From Pantoea sp. RIT-PI-b (GTDB taxonomy: Bacteria; Pseudomonadota; Gammaproteobacteria; Enterobacterales; Enterobacteriaceae): a stretch of 64,000 bases of DNA. The notes under the pieces were generated by a model. That model saw nothing but the letters and a program-made list of their open reading frames with translations. It was not told the origin of the DNA and ran no database searches. Made by a program: the position numbers and the translations under genes. Below, piece after piece: positions 34,959 to 42,991 of the stretch. How positions within the stretch are numbered: the first letter of the stretch is position 1; every line of letters starts with the position of its first letter. The stretch spans positions 1 through 64,000 of the forward strand of contig NZ_LGIS01000028.1 of assembly GCF_001187905.1 (NCBI RefSeq), written 5' to 3'.

Positions 34959-35261
34959 GTGATTGAGAAACTGTCAGAGATTAACGGGAATGTATCCTGG
35001 ATGGACTGGAGCATGATAAGCATCCTGATTTTATTTGGCACCCTGGTCATAACCGTCATGATTATGTGGTGGCGCGTCATCAGTAACATTGCTCAAGTCG
35101 TCCACATCCGGCGCGTTAAGGCCCGCCGCGAACGGAAATATGCCGAAGGTGCCTGGGGTGTTCGCCAGAACTCGCTGATGACGCTGCTTATTGCTGAGAC
35201 CCTGGTGGCTCTGGCCATCAGCGCCCTTATTGTCCTCGTGCTGACAGGGGCGTCATTCTGA
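34959..35261 (+). CDS. Two-helix membrane protein (100 aa), paralogue of 34590
   Basis: MIEKLSEINGNVSWMDWSMIS, first helix ILILFGTLVITVMIMWW, basic loop HIRRVKARRERKYAEGAWG, second helix LMTLLIAETLVALAISALIVLVL. Same topology and loop motif as its neighbour, so a tandem duplication is likely. Function unknown. Confidence 0.65.
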   Translation: MIEKLSEINGNVSWMDWSMISILILFGTLVITVMIMWWRVISNIAQVVHIRRVKARRERKYAEGAWGVRQNSLMTLLIAETLVALAISALIVLVLTGASF

Positions 35262-35314
35262 CTTCGCTCAGGCGGAGTGGGTGAAAGGCCCGCCGGAGGG
35301 CGGGCTGGAGAGAT

Positions 35315-35395
35315 TCAGATGTGGCTGCCGATGGTAAGACACCCGGAAAGCATCAGCACGGCCATACCGGTCACGAGAATGTAAACAAAACGCAT
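35315..35395 (-). CDS. Micro-lipoprotein (26 aa)
   Basis: MRFVYILVTGMAVLMLSGC followed by LTIGSHI. A lipoprotein signal peptide with lipobox LSGC, leaving a mature lipopeptide of only 8 residues. GAGGA precedes the ATG. Tandem with a second micro-lipoprotein 9 bases upstream. It is much smaller than entericidins or colicin lysis proteins. Confidence 0.62.
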   Translation of the reverse strand: MRFVYILVTGMAVLMLSGCLTIGSHI

Positions 35396-35404
35396 GTCAG
35401 ATCC

Positions 35405-35482
35405 TCAGAATAAAGAAACGCAGCCGCTCAGCACAAACGACCCCACGGCAACAGCGGCCACCACTAAAAAACGATTAAGCAT
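35405..35482 (-). CDS. Micro-lipoprotein (25 aa)
   Basis: MLNRFLVVAAVAVGSFVLSGC followed by VSLF, giving a 5-residue mature lipopeptide if processed at the LSGC lipobox. GAGGT precedes the ATG. First gene of a two-gene unit with 35315-35395, under a promoter region with a 25-bp dyad (35499-35528). Confidence 0.62.
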   Translation of the reverse strand: MLNRFLVVAAVAVGSFVLSGCVSLF

Positions 35483-35498
35483 TAACGCACCTCGCTCA

Positions 35499-35528
35499 CA
35501 TATAAACTGTACGTATCAGTTTATATAT
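35499..35528 (-). promoter_or_regulatory. TetR-type operator upstream of the micro-lipoproteins
   Basis: TATAAACTG-N7-CAGTTTATA is a perfect 9-bp inverted repeat about 20 bases upstream of the first micro-lipoprotein gene. Its core AACTGTACGTATCAGTT matches the DUF3313 lipoprotein operator at 13 of 17 positions. The neighbouring TetR regulator (35583-36200) is a candidate binder, though its own promoter carries a different dyad. Confidence 0.62.
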
Positions 35529-35582
35529 GAATTAAAAACAGTCAAGTGAATATGCTGAATCTTAAGGGCGGAGGTCGCTCTG

Positions 35583-36200
35583 TCAACGCGGTGACGCGCC
35601 AGCCATGAAAACCTCTACGGCACTTTGCACCATAGCGACGATATCCCCACGGGTGTAAACCGGCATATCGTGCCGGAGAAATAGCTCGTCCGCTTCGGCC
35701 TTCACCAGCGCAGAAAACTGTTTCGCACGCAGGTCGGGGCGTGCAGGCTGCAGGTCACCAGCTTCAATATGCTGCTCCATCAGCGCCGACAGGGCGTTCA
35801 TGCTTTCCCGGACGCCGGACTCGTAGAAAATATCACCAATGCCGGAATGCCCCGCCTCGCCGATGACCATGCGGTAGAGCTGAAGTCCCTTCCAGTCCGA
35901 CGTCATGGCGCCCAGCATGCCTTCACCAAATCGCTGCAGCCTCTCAGGCAGGGGGAGATGACGGCTGTCCTGACTGTAAAGATCGTCCGCAGCGCGCGTC
36001 AGAAAGTTGGTGCCATAGGCCCTGACGACGGCGTCAAGAAGGCTTTCCTTGGAACTGAAGTAGTTATAGAGCGTGGCCTTGGAGCACTCTGCCGTTCTGG
36101 CCACTCCTTCCATTGAGGCTCGTTCGTACCCCTGCTCGAGAAAGACTTTCGTTGCAGCATTCAGGATGTCAGTTCGTTTCTTTTCAGTCAGTGTTCGCAT
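35583..36200 (-). CDS. TetR/AcrR-family transcriptional regulator
   Basis: A 205-residue protein. The N-terminal DNA-binding domain is ILNAATKVFLEQGYERASMEGVARTAECSKATLYNYFSSKESLLDAVV, followed by a C-terminal ligand domain of the AefR/TetR_C type. GGGAGA lies 6-11 bases before ATG 36200; the longer frame upstream is rejected because it covers the operator. It lies in tandem after no other gene, 100 bases downstream of the micro-lipoprotein promoter region. Confidence 0.88.
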   Translation of the reverse strand: MRTLTEKKRTDILNAATKVFLEQGYERASMEGVARTAECSKATLYNYFSSKESLLDAVVRAYGTNFLTRAADDLYSQDSRHLPLPERLQRFGEGMLGAMTSDWKGLQLYRMVIGEAGHSGIGDIFYESGVRESMNALSALMEQHIEAGDLQPARPDLRAKQFSALVKAEADELFLRHDMPVYTRGDIVAMVQSAVEVFMAGASPR

Positions 36201-36228
36201 GTGGTTTCTCCCTGTAAACAAGCCAATA

Positions 36229-36253
36229 TTAACAGAACCACACGGTTCATTAA
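36229..36253 (-). promoter_or_regulatory. Probable auto-operator of the TetR gene
   Basis: TTAACA-GAACC-ACAC-GGTTC-ATTAA, a dyad with perfect GAACC/GGTTC core and TTAA flanks, 30 bases upstream of the TetR start codon. It differs from the AACTGTAC operators nearby. Confidence 0.5.
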
Positions 36254-36332
36254 AGGCGCGCATTTTTAGTTTCAGCATCCAAATTGCTGACTTTGAACAG
36301 CTGCCTCATAGTTAATGGAATGCAGACTTACA

Positions 36333-36410
36333 AACGTCTGCTTCTGGCCCAGAGCCGACATGCGCGCGTGGCAACGTCCGCTTTGAGCTCACAGCGATAG
36401 GCGGACGTCA
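36333..36410 (+). repeat. Dispersed double-hairpin repeat, longer variant
   Basis: AACGTCTGCTTCTGGCCC / AGAGCCGACAT, then AACGTCCGCTTTGAGC and GATAGGCGGACGT. It lies between the divergent-end TetR and ASCH genes. Confidence 0.65.
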
Positions 36411-36464
36411 AATTATGGCGACAGGTAGGTTCTGCCACAATAAACTAACAACCCTGCCACCAAC

Positions 36465-36785
36465 TTACGCCTCAGGCGGTAAATGGTGGATGACCACGAC
36501 CTCGGAATCCATCTCTATGCGCGGGTAGTGCTCACGCATCCCTTCCAGCAGTTCGGCATCCGGCCAATCCGTGCTTTTCCCAATTTTGGCAGCGACGTCA
36601 GAAAGCGGCATCCTTTCAACGCGCGTGACCCACACCATGACCGTGTCGGAGGCATCCCGCACGTTTACGTAAAGCATCGGGCCCGGCACAATTTCGCGCT
36701 CCCGCCAGCGGATGGTATGAAGTTTCCTGCCTGCGCGAACGTCCGGCAGCAGACGCGGCACGATCTCAAGATTCTGCAATGACAT
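36465..36785 (-). CDS. ASCH-domain protein
   Basis: A 106-residue protein: RLLPDVRAGRKLHTIRWRE, then MLYVNVRDASDTVMVWVTRVERMPLSDVAAKIG and MREHYPRIEMDSEVVVIHH. It matches small ASCH proteins such as YqfB, a beta-barrel related to PUA folds thought to bind RNA or nucleosides; E. coli YqfB is an N4-acetylcytidine amidohydrolase. The same activity here is not certain. GGAGG immediately precedes the ATG. Confidence 0.8.
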   Translation of the reverse strand: MSLQNLEIVPRLLPDVRAGRKLHTIRWREREIVPGPMLYVNVRDASDTVMVWVTRVERMPLSDVAAKIGKSTDWPDAELLEGMREHYPRIEMDSEVVVIHHLPPEA

Positions 36786-36799
36786 TACCTCCGGCGAAA

Positions 36800-36827
36800 A
36801 AAAGGCTCCCCGCAGCGGGAGCCTTCA
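36800..36827 (-). terminator. Minus-strand terminator upstream of the ASCH gene
   Basis: On the minus strand, GGCTCCCGC / GCGGGGAGCC followed by TTTTTTT. It would end transcription coming from the right before the ASCH gene. Confidence 0.7.
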
Positions 36828-36989
36828 GCACATACAGCAGCAGTATCAGTGTATACCCCTGGTGAGGCACACTACCGTTATCAGCCTTCTCAGCGGGCAC
36901 ATAAGCGCAGCCGGTATCTTTTTTCCTGGTACCTGACATGCGTCACTTTTTTAACATAAAAGCGCTGTTGCGAATCGCTTACGCCCACT

Positions 36990-37277
36990 TCATACCTTGA
37001 TGGTGTAGCGGACAAAATCCTCCAGAACAGCCAACCGATCGTAGAGCGCTCGAGTTGGATTGGATTCACGAGTGATCCAGTAAACTTTCGCCCATGATTT
37101 TTCCGTAGCTTCGTCCCGGATAGCTTCTATAAGCGACTTTCCTGCTCCTACGCCTCGCTTTTTCTCGTCAACATACAAGCAGTTGTGTTTGATGACAATC
37201 AGGATGACAAGCCCGCTAATTGAAACGCACGTTAACTCTCTGGTTGAGCTGTAAAACCGCGCATCCAAATTAAACAC
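36990..37277 (-). pseudogene. GNAT acetyltransferase, N-terminally truncated
   Basis: The C-terminal part (LYVDEKKRGVGAGKSLIEAIRDEATEKSWAKVYWITRESNPTRALYDRLAVLEDFVRYTIKV) is a clear GNAT acetyl-CoA domain with motif A RGVGAG. The preceding 30 residues do not fit the family, and the usual first 50 residues are missing. Probably a decayed 140-150-residue acetyltransferase. Confidence 0.7.
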
Positions 37278-37909
37278 GGTCCGGGCTATGATTGATTAAA
37301 AAACATACAACCCCCCTGAACCCCTGCCGTAGTAAGGAAGAACCACATTTATCCACAGGGTTACGGGACAGATATACACTTGTTATGTGGGCAAGAAATG
37401 AGTAACTGACCTTTCAGCTATTAGGAGCATGATGGGATTTGATGCAAGGTGAGTGAAAAAAACCACGCAGAACTACGTGCTGTTAGCACCTGAAAATCCT
37501 GAATCTTAATTTTTATTATTCACATAATATTTATACATAAGAAAAAGCTAAAGGTTTATCTATCTGAGTCCGATAACAAAAAAGCGACTGCTCCACAGTC
37601 TGCCACCATTTAGATGAACGTTTGCAATGCCGAATTTCTTAAGGGCCGTCCTGGCCCTCTTTTTTTCTCAGAATTGAGAATCTCCCGCATCTGCCAACTG
37701 TCGGTTGCGTTAGGAACAAAACACGATATTAGTGACTCCCTGGCGACGTCGCTGAGCTTTGTCGCGATGGCGTAAGCGACGCAGGCATCTATTGAGATGG
37801 GTTATTGGTATATGTATTCCATCTTAAAAAGCATAACTACCTACCGATAATGCTTCCCTTGGAGAGGAAAACCTGGATGCTGCTCCTGGATTATGCGTTC
37901 AGATTTTTG
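37278..37909. other. Gene-free stretch with a terminator
   Basis: No gene seen. A rho-independent hairpin AGGGCC-GTCCT-GGCCCT followed by CTTTTTTT lies at 37642-37667 (plus strand), so some transcript may end here, but its source was not found. Confidence 0.5.
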
Positions 37910-38512
37910 TTACGCGGCGTTAAGATTTTCCGAAATAAGCTGGTACAGTAGCGGGTCCGGCCCAACTACCGGTTCTCGCCGCCAGCCTGAGCGCAGGAGC
38001 AGCGTATCAATCACACTCAACTCTCCTGTTATGCGTACAGGCAGAGGGCGTATCTGCTGTCCCCATTCACTGAAGCCGTTATCCAGCACCCTGCGATTAA
38101 CATAAATACCGGGCACGGACGTACTTAGTTGCAGCTGTCGCCGTCCGTTCCACTCAGACTCGCTCAGCAGCATATACAGCCAGCCATTGAGCTTCATCGC
38201 CTGAAGTGCGTGCTGCAATCGGAATAAGTCATTCTGTGCACGAAGCTCGCCACTGCCGGAGCGCCAGAGATAATCGAGCTTACCTGCCAGGTCCGCCTGC
38301 TGGCCCTTCTCACGACTCTCCTTCAGAAGCCAGCGGATGTCGTTCGCATGTTCTTTCGGAAAGCGGCACTGCTTTTCAGCGGTAGCAAGCCAACGCGATA
38401 TAAAAAGGTTTTCCTGCGCCGGCGTGTTGACTAGGCCGTCGCGGCGCGCAATATGAAGGGCTATCAGTCCACACCAGGCAAAATGACTGACGTTAAAGTT
38501 AACTTTATCCAT
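37910..38512 (-). CDS. DUF2913-family protein
   Basis: A 200-residue protein (FAWCGLIALHIARRDGLVNTPAQENLFISRWLATAEKQCRFPKEHANDIRWLL, then KLDYLWRSGSGEL and RPLPVRITGELSVIDTLLLRSGW). It fits the DUF2913 family of enterobacterial and vibrio accessory regions; function unknown. AGGAAGAG precedes the ATG. No membrane segment. Confidence 0.72.
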   Translation of the reverse strand: MDKVNFNVSHFAWCGLIALHIARRDGLVNTPAQENLFISRWLATAEKQCRFPKEHANDIRWLLKESREKGQQADLAGKLDYLWRSGSGELRAQNDLFRLQHALQAMKLNGWLYMLLSESEWNGRRQLQLSTSVPGIYVNRRVLDNGFSEWGQQIRPLPVRITGELSVIDTLLLRSGWRREPVVGPDPLLYQLISENLNAA

Positions 38513-38909
38513 GCTCTTCCTGTTGATGCCGAACCGGCATGATTTAACCGTGCTTTATTCAACATTGTAGAGCAGTAATGGTGATCGGTTGAACCGCTGC
38601 AGCACTAAAGCAAACGATTGCTATCCTGATAACTGCAGAAAAAAAGGATAAGAAGACATTGAAACAGAAAGATTTTAAGTTATGTATTGATGATGTCCCA
38701 GAAATTGTTCCGGGATTTTTCCCGGTATTTGTGAATATTTATTGCTCCGAACCATTTTCTGCTTTCTTCTCTTAATGCTTGCTGATAGCTGTTTTTTTTA
38801 CAGCTTTACCTGTCTTTGCCTGAATGACATAACCGTAACGGCCTACTACAGTTAGTGATGTGACTAGCTAGTCCTTAAATCTAATGGAACATTGATAAGA
38901 GGTCTTCCT
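38513..38909. other. Intergenic region with a possible 38-aa frame
   Basis: A TTG at 38659 preceded by AAGGATAAGAAG opens a 38-residue frame (MKQKDFKLCIDDVPEIVPG...FSAFFS) to 38775. Weak evidence only. No other feature seen. Confidence 0.3.
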
Positions 38910-39095
38910 ATGAACAAACAGAGCTACAGAGGCGGCGCAGGGAATTTTGCTAACAATCCGGAACGAGCTAAAGAAGCTGGAAGCGCAGGAGGCAAAGCCA
39001 GTGGTGGTAATTTCAAAAATAATCCTGAAAGAGCCGTTGAAGCGGGTCGGAAAGGTGGCCAAATAAGCCGACGTCCTCCAAAAAAGTCTGAGTAA
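38910..39095 (+). CDS. KGG-repeat stress-induced protein (YciG/YmdF-like)
   Basis: A 61-residue protein with two KGG-type blocks (YRGGAGNFANNPERAKEAGSAGG, SGGNFKNNPERAVEAGRKGG) and a basic end. AGAGG about 8 bases upstream fixes ATG 38910. Second intact member in the window beside 6961-7149. Confidence 0.88.
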   Translation: MNKQSYRGGAGNFANNPERAKEAGSAGGKASGGNFKNNPERAVEAGRKGGQISRRPPKKSE

Positions 39096-39420
39096 GGTGC
39101 CTTAGGATTTTTTTCGCCATGGATTGGCATGTTTTAATAAACCACCGTCAATTTTTACCGGTATTATTTCATTACTAACAATGCCCATCACTAATATCTC
39201 TCTGATAAAAATCATCTTTTTGGGGTGTTATGCATCGTAGATGATTCATGATCCTGTTTAAAATAATTAAGATGCCTGACCTGAACTCGCAATCTAACGC
39301 CGACCAGCGGCCCATGTGATGCAAAAATGATTCAGGTAATCGCAGAACTTACTCTATAAACGTATCCAGGTAAGAGCTACTTTAATAGTGCATGAAAGTG
39401 TTGTGTGACTAAGATTAAAT
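39096..39420. other. Intergenic region
   Basis: No supported gene. May contain the start of the transcript ending at the 39463 terminator. Confidence 0.35.
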
Positions 39421-39462
39421 CATCTACCCCGTAGCCTGCATAGATGGACGCGGTAATCAGCT

Positions 39463-39485
39463 GCCCCGTCGCCGGGGCTTTTTTT
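39463..39485 (+). terminator. Strong rho-independent terminator without an upstream gene
   Basis: GCCCCG-TCGC-CGGGGC followed by TTTTTTT. No coding gene lies within 350 bases upstream on this strand, so it may end a small RNA. Confidence 0.65.
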
Positions 39486-39509
39486 GCATCAAAAATCCAA
39501 ATCATCTTA

Positions 39510-39528
39510 GCAAATGATTATCATCAAA
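39510..39528 (+). promoter_or_regulatory. Fur-box-like sequence
   Basis: GCAAATGATTATCATCAAA matches the core of the Fur consensus (AATGATWATCAT) and about 13 of 19 positions overall. It lies just upstream of a TTACCA-N16-TATTAT promoter (39536-39563), where a Fur dimer would block initiation. Confidence 0.55.
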
Positions 39529-39569
39529 AAATTTATTACCAGACTAACTAAGATTGCTATTATAGTGAC

Positions 39570-39649
39570 GGAACACACAGCAAACGTGTTGCTAACGAGA
39601 TGATTTTACCATTTGAAAGACTTTGAGCCTGCTTTTAGCAGGCTCTTTT
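39570..39649 (+). ncRNA. Candidate Fur-controlled small RNA (about 80 nt)
   Basis: A promoter-like pair (TTACCA, 16 bases, TATTAT) predicts initiation near 39570. The transcript would contain a small hairpin AGCAA-ACG-TGTTGCT, a single-stranded AU-rich stretch (GATGATTTTACCATTTGAAAG) and a perfect 8-bp terminator GAGCCTGC / GCAGGCTC with UUUUG. Size, terminator and Fur box resemble the RyhB type of iron-responsive small RNA, but the RyhB core sequence was not recognised. No open frame accounts for this arrangement. Confidence 0.5.
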
Positions 39650-39768
39650 GTTACGCTCACTGAAGCTTTAAATAGTAAAAAATTATCAAAATTTAAAGCC
39701 TAAGAAGCCGTCACCAATCCGTCATAACGCCAAGAAACTATACGTTTGCGCCAACGACGATAATTATT

Positions 39769-39975
39769 TTACTTATCCAACACACCCAGTGCAGCTTTCA
39801 TTGCTTTGATGAGTATCTCCGGCCGCTCGGGGTGTTTCTGTGCTAACGCGGCTCTTAATGCATCCGCGATAACGATTTGTTTTGACTCTTCTCCATGATC
39901 ATGGAGTATGAAAACAAGATCTCCAACCACACGGCACATCTCATTATACAGCTCATCTAATTGCGTTGAATTCAA
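39769..39975 (-). CDS. FumD-like small protein (DUF2767)
   Basis: A 68-residue protein with the FumD/DUF2767 signature ELYNEMCRVVGDLVFILHDHGEESKQIVIADALRAALAQK. E. coli FumD (YdhZ) is annotated as a small fumarase, but that activity is poorly supported by sequence. TTG start 39975 chosen: GGGAGG stands 7 bases upstream and the layout copies the paralogue at 58792 (AAGGTGG before the ATG). The upstream GTG is possible. Confidence 0.72.
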   Translation of the reverse strand: MNSTQLDELYNEMCRVVGDLVFILHDHGEESKQIVIADALRAALAQKHPERPEILIKAMKAALGVLDK

Positions 39976-40237
39976 AATCCACCTCCCGATCACTATTCAT
40001 TTAACTAAAAAAGTACATTAATAGTTTATTCACAATTTGATTAAAACTTAGCGGACCTGACCACAGAAATAATCCTTTAAATACTCATTTATCCGTAAAG
40101 GATGAAGAATTCCCCTCCCAAACTCCTCTTATATTCTGCGCTTTAATGGTGACGATTCGTTACAGATTGACTGCTAATTATTAAAAGCTAAGCTCATAAT
40201 TATCATTCGTTCAGTGAATATCGTAAGGGAAATTGCC

Positions 40238-40330
40238 ATGCGTTATCTATTGCTGCCAGCCTTTATGACAATCGTGATAATGATAGTTATATTTCTTATG
40301 CAGATTGGCTGGAGCCCTTCCCCTTGGTAA
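40238..40330 (+). CDS. Small single-pass membrane protein (30 aa)
   Basis: MRYLLLPAFMTIVIMIVIF then LMQIGWSPSPW. AAGGGAA precedes the ATG. One helix with a Trp/Pro tail, like the 45-residue protein at 3631-3768. Function unknown. Confidence 0.45.
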   Translation: MRYLLLPAFMTIVIMIVIFLMQIGWSPSPW

Positions 40331-40489
40331 GGGACTCACAAAATGTTTATAGCACAAATTTTTTCCCTGCCAGAATCAGACTCGTCCGTTTGTTGGTTAG
40401 TTATACCTTTCTGTTTTCCTTGCTTTAAATTTCTGATTACTGTTGGCAAGTTAGATTTTAGAGGAAAAAAGCCGCTAAGCAGCTTTTTC

Positions 40490-40711
40490 TTAATCAGACT
40501 TCTTTTGCGGTTGCTCGGTAAGTGAATCTATGAACCTTTTCTGCTTGTCATTAAGATCGAGTTTTTTTATTTTTTCAATATCAACAACCTTAGGTTTCTC
40601 AACCGGTTCGATTCTGGGTTTTCCTGTAAAGCTGTTAGTAGCATAGGTGACCCCTGTAGCTATAAGCCCCCAAATAATAAGACAAAATAAAAAAACCGTA
40701 ATCCATGCCAT
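40490..40711 (-). CDS. Hypothetical membrane-anchored protein (73 aa)
   Basis: MAWITVFLFCLIIWGLIATGV forms an N-terminal anchor. A charged tail follows (GKPRIEPVEKPKVVDIEKIKKLDL, then DKQKRFIDSL). The upstream frame to 40777 is also open and hydrophobic, so the start is uncertain; GAGAAG precedes ATG 40711. Not recognised. Confidence 0.5.
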   Translation of the reverse strand: MAWITVFLFCLIIWGLIATGVTYATNSFTGKPRIEPVEKPKVVDIEKIKKLDLNDKQKRFIDSLTEQPQKKSD

Positions 40712-40777
40712 TCTTCTCGTGACCCTCACACTCCATGTCTCCTTCAGTAAAATAGGCAGAAGTAGGACAAATCCCAA

Positions 40778-41734
40778 TAAAGGATAGTTCAGGAAGATGA
40801 CAATTTCAGATGAAAAAGCTAGAAATCAAGATCATATCGCATCAGTGACAAAGCATTTACTCTGAAAAAATCGAATGAAAAAACGATTCCTCTTCACTGA
40901 TAAACCGGCACGCGCACCGGTGAAAACCCGACGTTTCTCTCCGCAAGAAGCGAAAGCCACGCGGTGCCATCATCAAAATTATCGATAGAAAGGCTGACAG
41001 GCGCCTGATGCCTGTTACGAAAGCGTCCATATGTAAAATGAACTCCGTTCTACTGCCGCCCTGCATTACATGGTCAGGTACCGGCGGCCTTAATTGCGGG
41101 GGAAGAGCTGGCTTATGGCGTCAGGAATGACATCGAGCGTCGGGGCAGAGCGCTGACATAACGCGCTACTCCGTCAGGCAAGGACCATCCTGCTTCAGAA
41201 ACTGCCTGACGCTACGGAGGTCATGAAGGTAACGCTCTCTGCCTGGTTGTAAATCGGGTATGGCCTTATGGCCGAGACCTCGCGCCCGGGCGGATGGAAT
41301 AATTGGCCGCTTTACGCACCGGCGTTACGACCTGGTAAGGTACAAAGTCACAGTAGCTGGCGGGCGTCAATTCTAAAAAGTTTTCTTTCTCGCGGGCTTG
41401 CATAAAGGTTCTGAGGAACTGCAGGTCCCGGTCATCCCACGCCCGCCGAGGTGCAGGGCGAACAGTTCCGGATCAGCCTGTCCCTGCCCCTTCTGCCATC
41501 ATCGGGGACGCCTGCCGTTGAATGCAGAAGCCCGCTATTCAGGATTCTGACTTGATCATCTGCGGAAACAGAAACACTGATGTGTACCGGATAACTGCAG
41601 GGACACATATTTTTTGTTAATTTTCAGAAAATATTGAGGCAGTTGGTTCCCAAAGAAGCTATTTGTTAAGGAATAAATAATAAAAAAATCAGTGCTACCT
41701 TTTGCCAACCTTTACCAGGAAACTGATTCTGACA
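40778..41734. other. Long region without a supported gene
   Basis: The GC-rich central part (about 40850-41560) has the composition of former coding DNA but only short broken frames. Probably decayed genes; none could be identified. Confidence 0.4.
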
Positions 41735-42493
41735 ATGATTAAGTGCTCCCGAATAAAAACTCAAATACTCACGTTGACTTCAACTGAGCCTGGCAAAGAT
41801 CAACCCAATCTAACCCGCATCCTCGTAGAGTCATGGCTAGAACATGGACATTCGAACTTATGGACCCCTTCCGCAGTCACGTTTAATATCCGTTGGCACA
41901 TAATGGTACCGGGATATAACCTGCTTAAGCCTGGCATGGTCTCGGCAGTTTACCGCCCGGGAACTTTCTTTCGCCCCGGCAAGCTGGAAATTGCTCCTGA
42001 AGGCCTGTCACTAACACCACACCTGCGAGGGCAAGGCATGGGCACCTGGATCATGATGAAGCTGGTATGCTGGGCCACGTCACTGCCTGATCGCACGCAG
42101 ATAGAACATATCCGGACTGTATTTATCGAGAATGACCCGTCCAATCTCATAAGGCAGGATCTTTTGTTCGAAGGTGCGGGATTCCGTTTTGGCAAAGCAC
42201 TTGAGAATGGTACCCGTGTATCAGAGAGTATGACAGTCACCTCACTGATTCAAAATTATCGATGGGTAAAAAAAGTTATTGTAAGCGTTCCGCACTATGC
42301 GCTCTTAACGCTCCCGTGCACGGAAAACTTCAGTCCAGAACCAGAATCTGAGGAACCTCATCTTTTCAATCTAATACAGGGGATGATAATCGGGCGAAGT
42401 TTTTTGCACCTGATCACACTTGTTGTTTCACTGCCGTTTCTTGCGCTTAGCCACTTCACAGAGTGGTTAATATCGCGGCTCGATGGACGCTGA
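41735..42493 (+). CDS. GNAT-like protein with C-terminal membrane segment
   Basis: A 252-residue protein. The acetyl-CoA motif A is visible (LTPHLRGQGMGTWIMMKLVCWATSL) followed by FIENDPSNLIRQDLLFEGAGFRFGKAL, as in GNAT enzymes. The last 40 residues contain a hydrophobic helix (LHLITLVVSLPFLALSHF). The function and substrate are unknown. The start is uncertain (ATG at 41702 or 41735). Directly followed by the next gene (TGAATG), so probably an operon. Confidence 0.6.
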   Translation: MIKCSRIKTQILTLTSTEPGKDQPNLTRILVESWLEHGHSNLWTPSAVTFNIRWHIMVPGYNLLKPGMVSAVYRPGTFFRPGKLEIAPEGLSLTPHLRGQGMGTWIMMKLVCWATSLPDRTQIEHIRTVFIENDPSNLIRQDLLFEGAGFRFGKALENGTRVSESMTVTSLIQNYRWVKKVIVSVPHYALLTLPCTENFSPEPESEEPHLFNLIQGMIIGRSFLHLITLVVSLPFLALSHFTEWLISRLDGR

Positions 42494-42991
42494 ATGCTTA
42501 TTAACGACTTGAACGGTGGACACCCTTATATGCAGCATCAGGTTGCTGGTAAAGTGCTCCGCCTGCTGCCAGTGTGGTTCACGGTTTTACTCCTGGTTCA
42601 GTTGCTGTTATTTAATGCTTCAGCAGAAGACCGATGCCATTTCAATGAAGCAGTCTGTAGTGTCAAGGCGATGGAGGATAATTACTGGTTAAGGGCAACC
42701 TGTGACAATGATGCCGCGCTGATTGTATCGCTCGAAGCGCCATCAGGAGAGCTCCAGGATGTGAGAAATGGTGCACACGAGAGTTCAGGAGGCTGGATTC
42801 GATCAGGAGACGCCCTTAGCGGGCATATAAATATACTTTATGCGCACACACCAACTTTAATGCTTGAGCTCTTCTATGACAGACATGGGGTGCTCAGCTT
42901 ACAGGGCCTCAGGGTTGATGGTGAGTTGATTAAATTCCCCACTACGCGGGTCAGGCAGTGGGCAAGATGGCATGCGGGAAAATGCAAATAA
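42494..42991 (+). CDS. Hypothetical secreted protein (165 aa or less)
   Basis: Begins right after the stop of the GNAT-like gene. Residues about 22-43 form a signal peptide-like helix (LLPVWFTVLLLVQLLLFNASAED). The mature part has two or three cysteines (RCHFNEAVCSVKA, RATCDND) and a beta-rich composition. An internal ATG 42530 may be the true start. Family not recognised. Confidence 0.6.
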   Translation: MLINDLNGGHPYMQHQVAGKVLRLLPVWFTVLLLVQLLLFNASAEDRCHFNEAVCSVKAMEDNYWLRATCDNDAALIVSLEAPSGELQDVRNGAHESSGGWIRSGDALSGHINILYAHTPTLMLELFYDRHGVLSLQGLRVDGELIKFPTTRVRQWARWHAGKCK

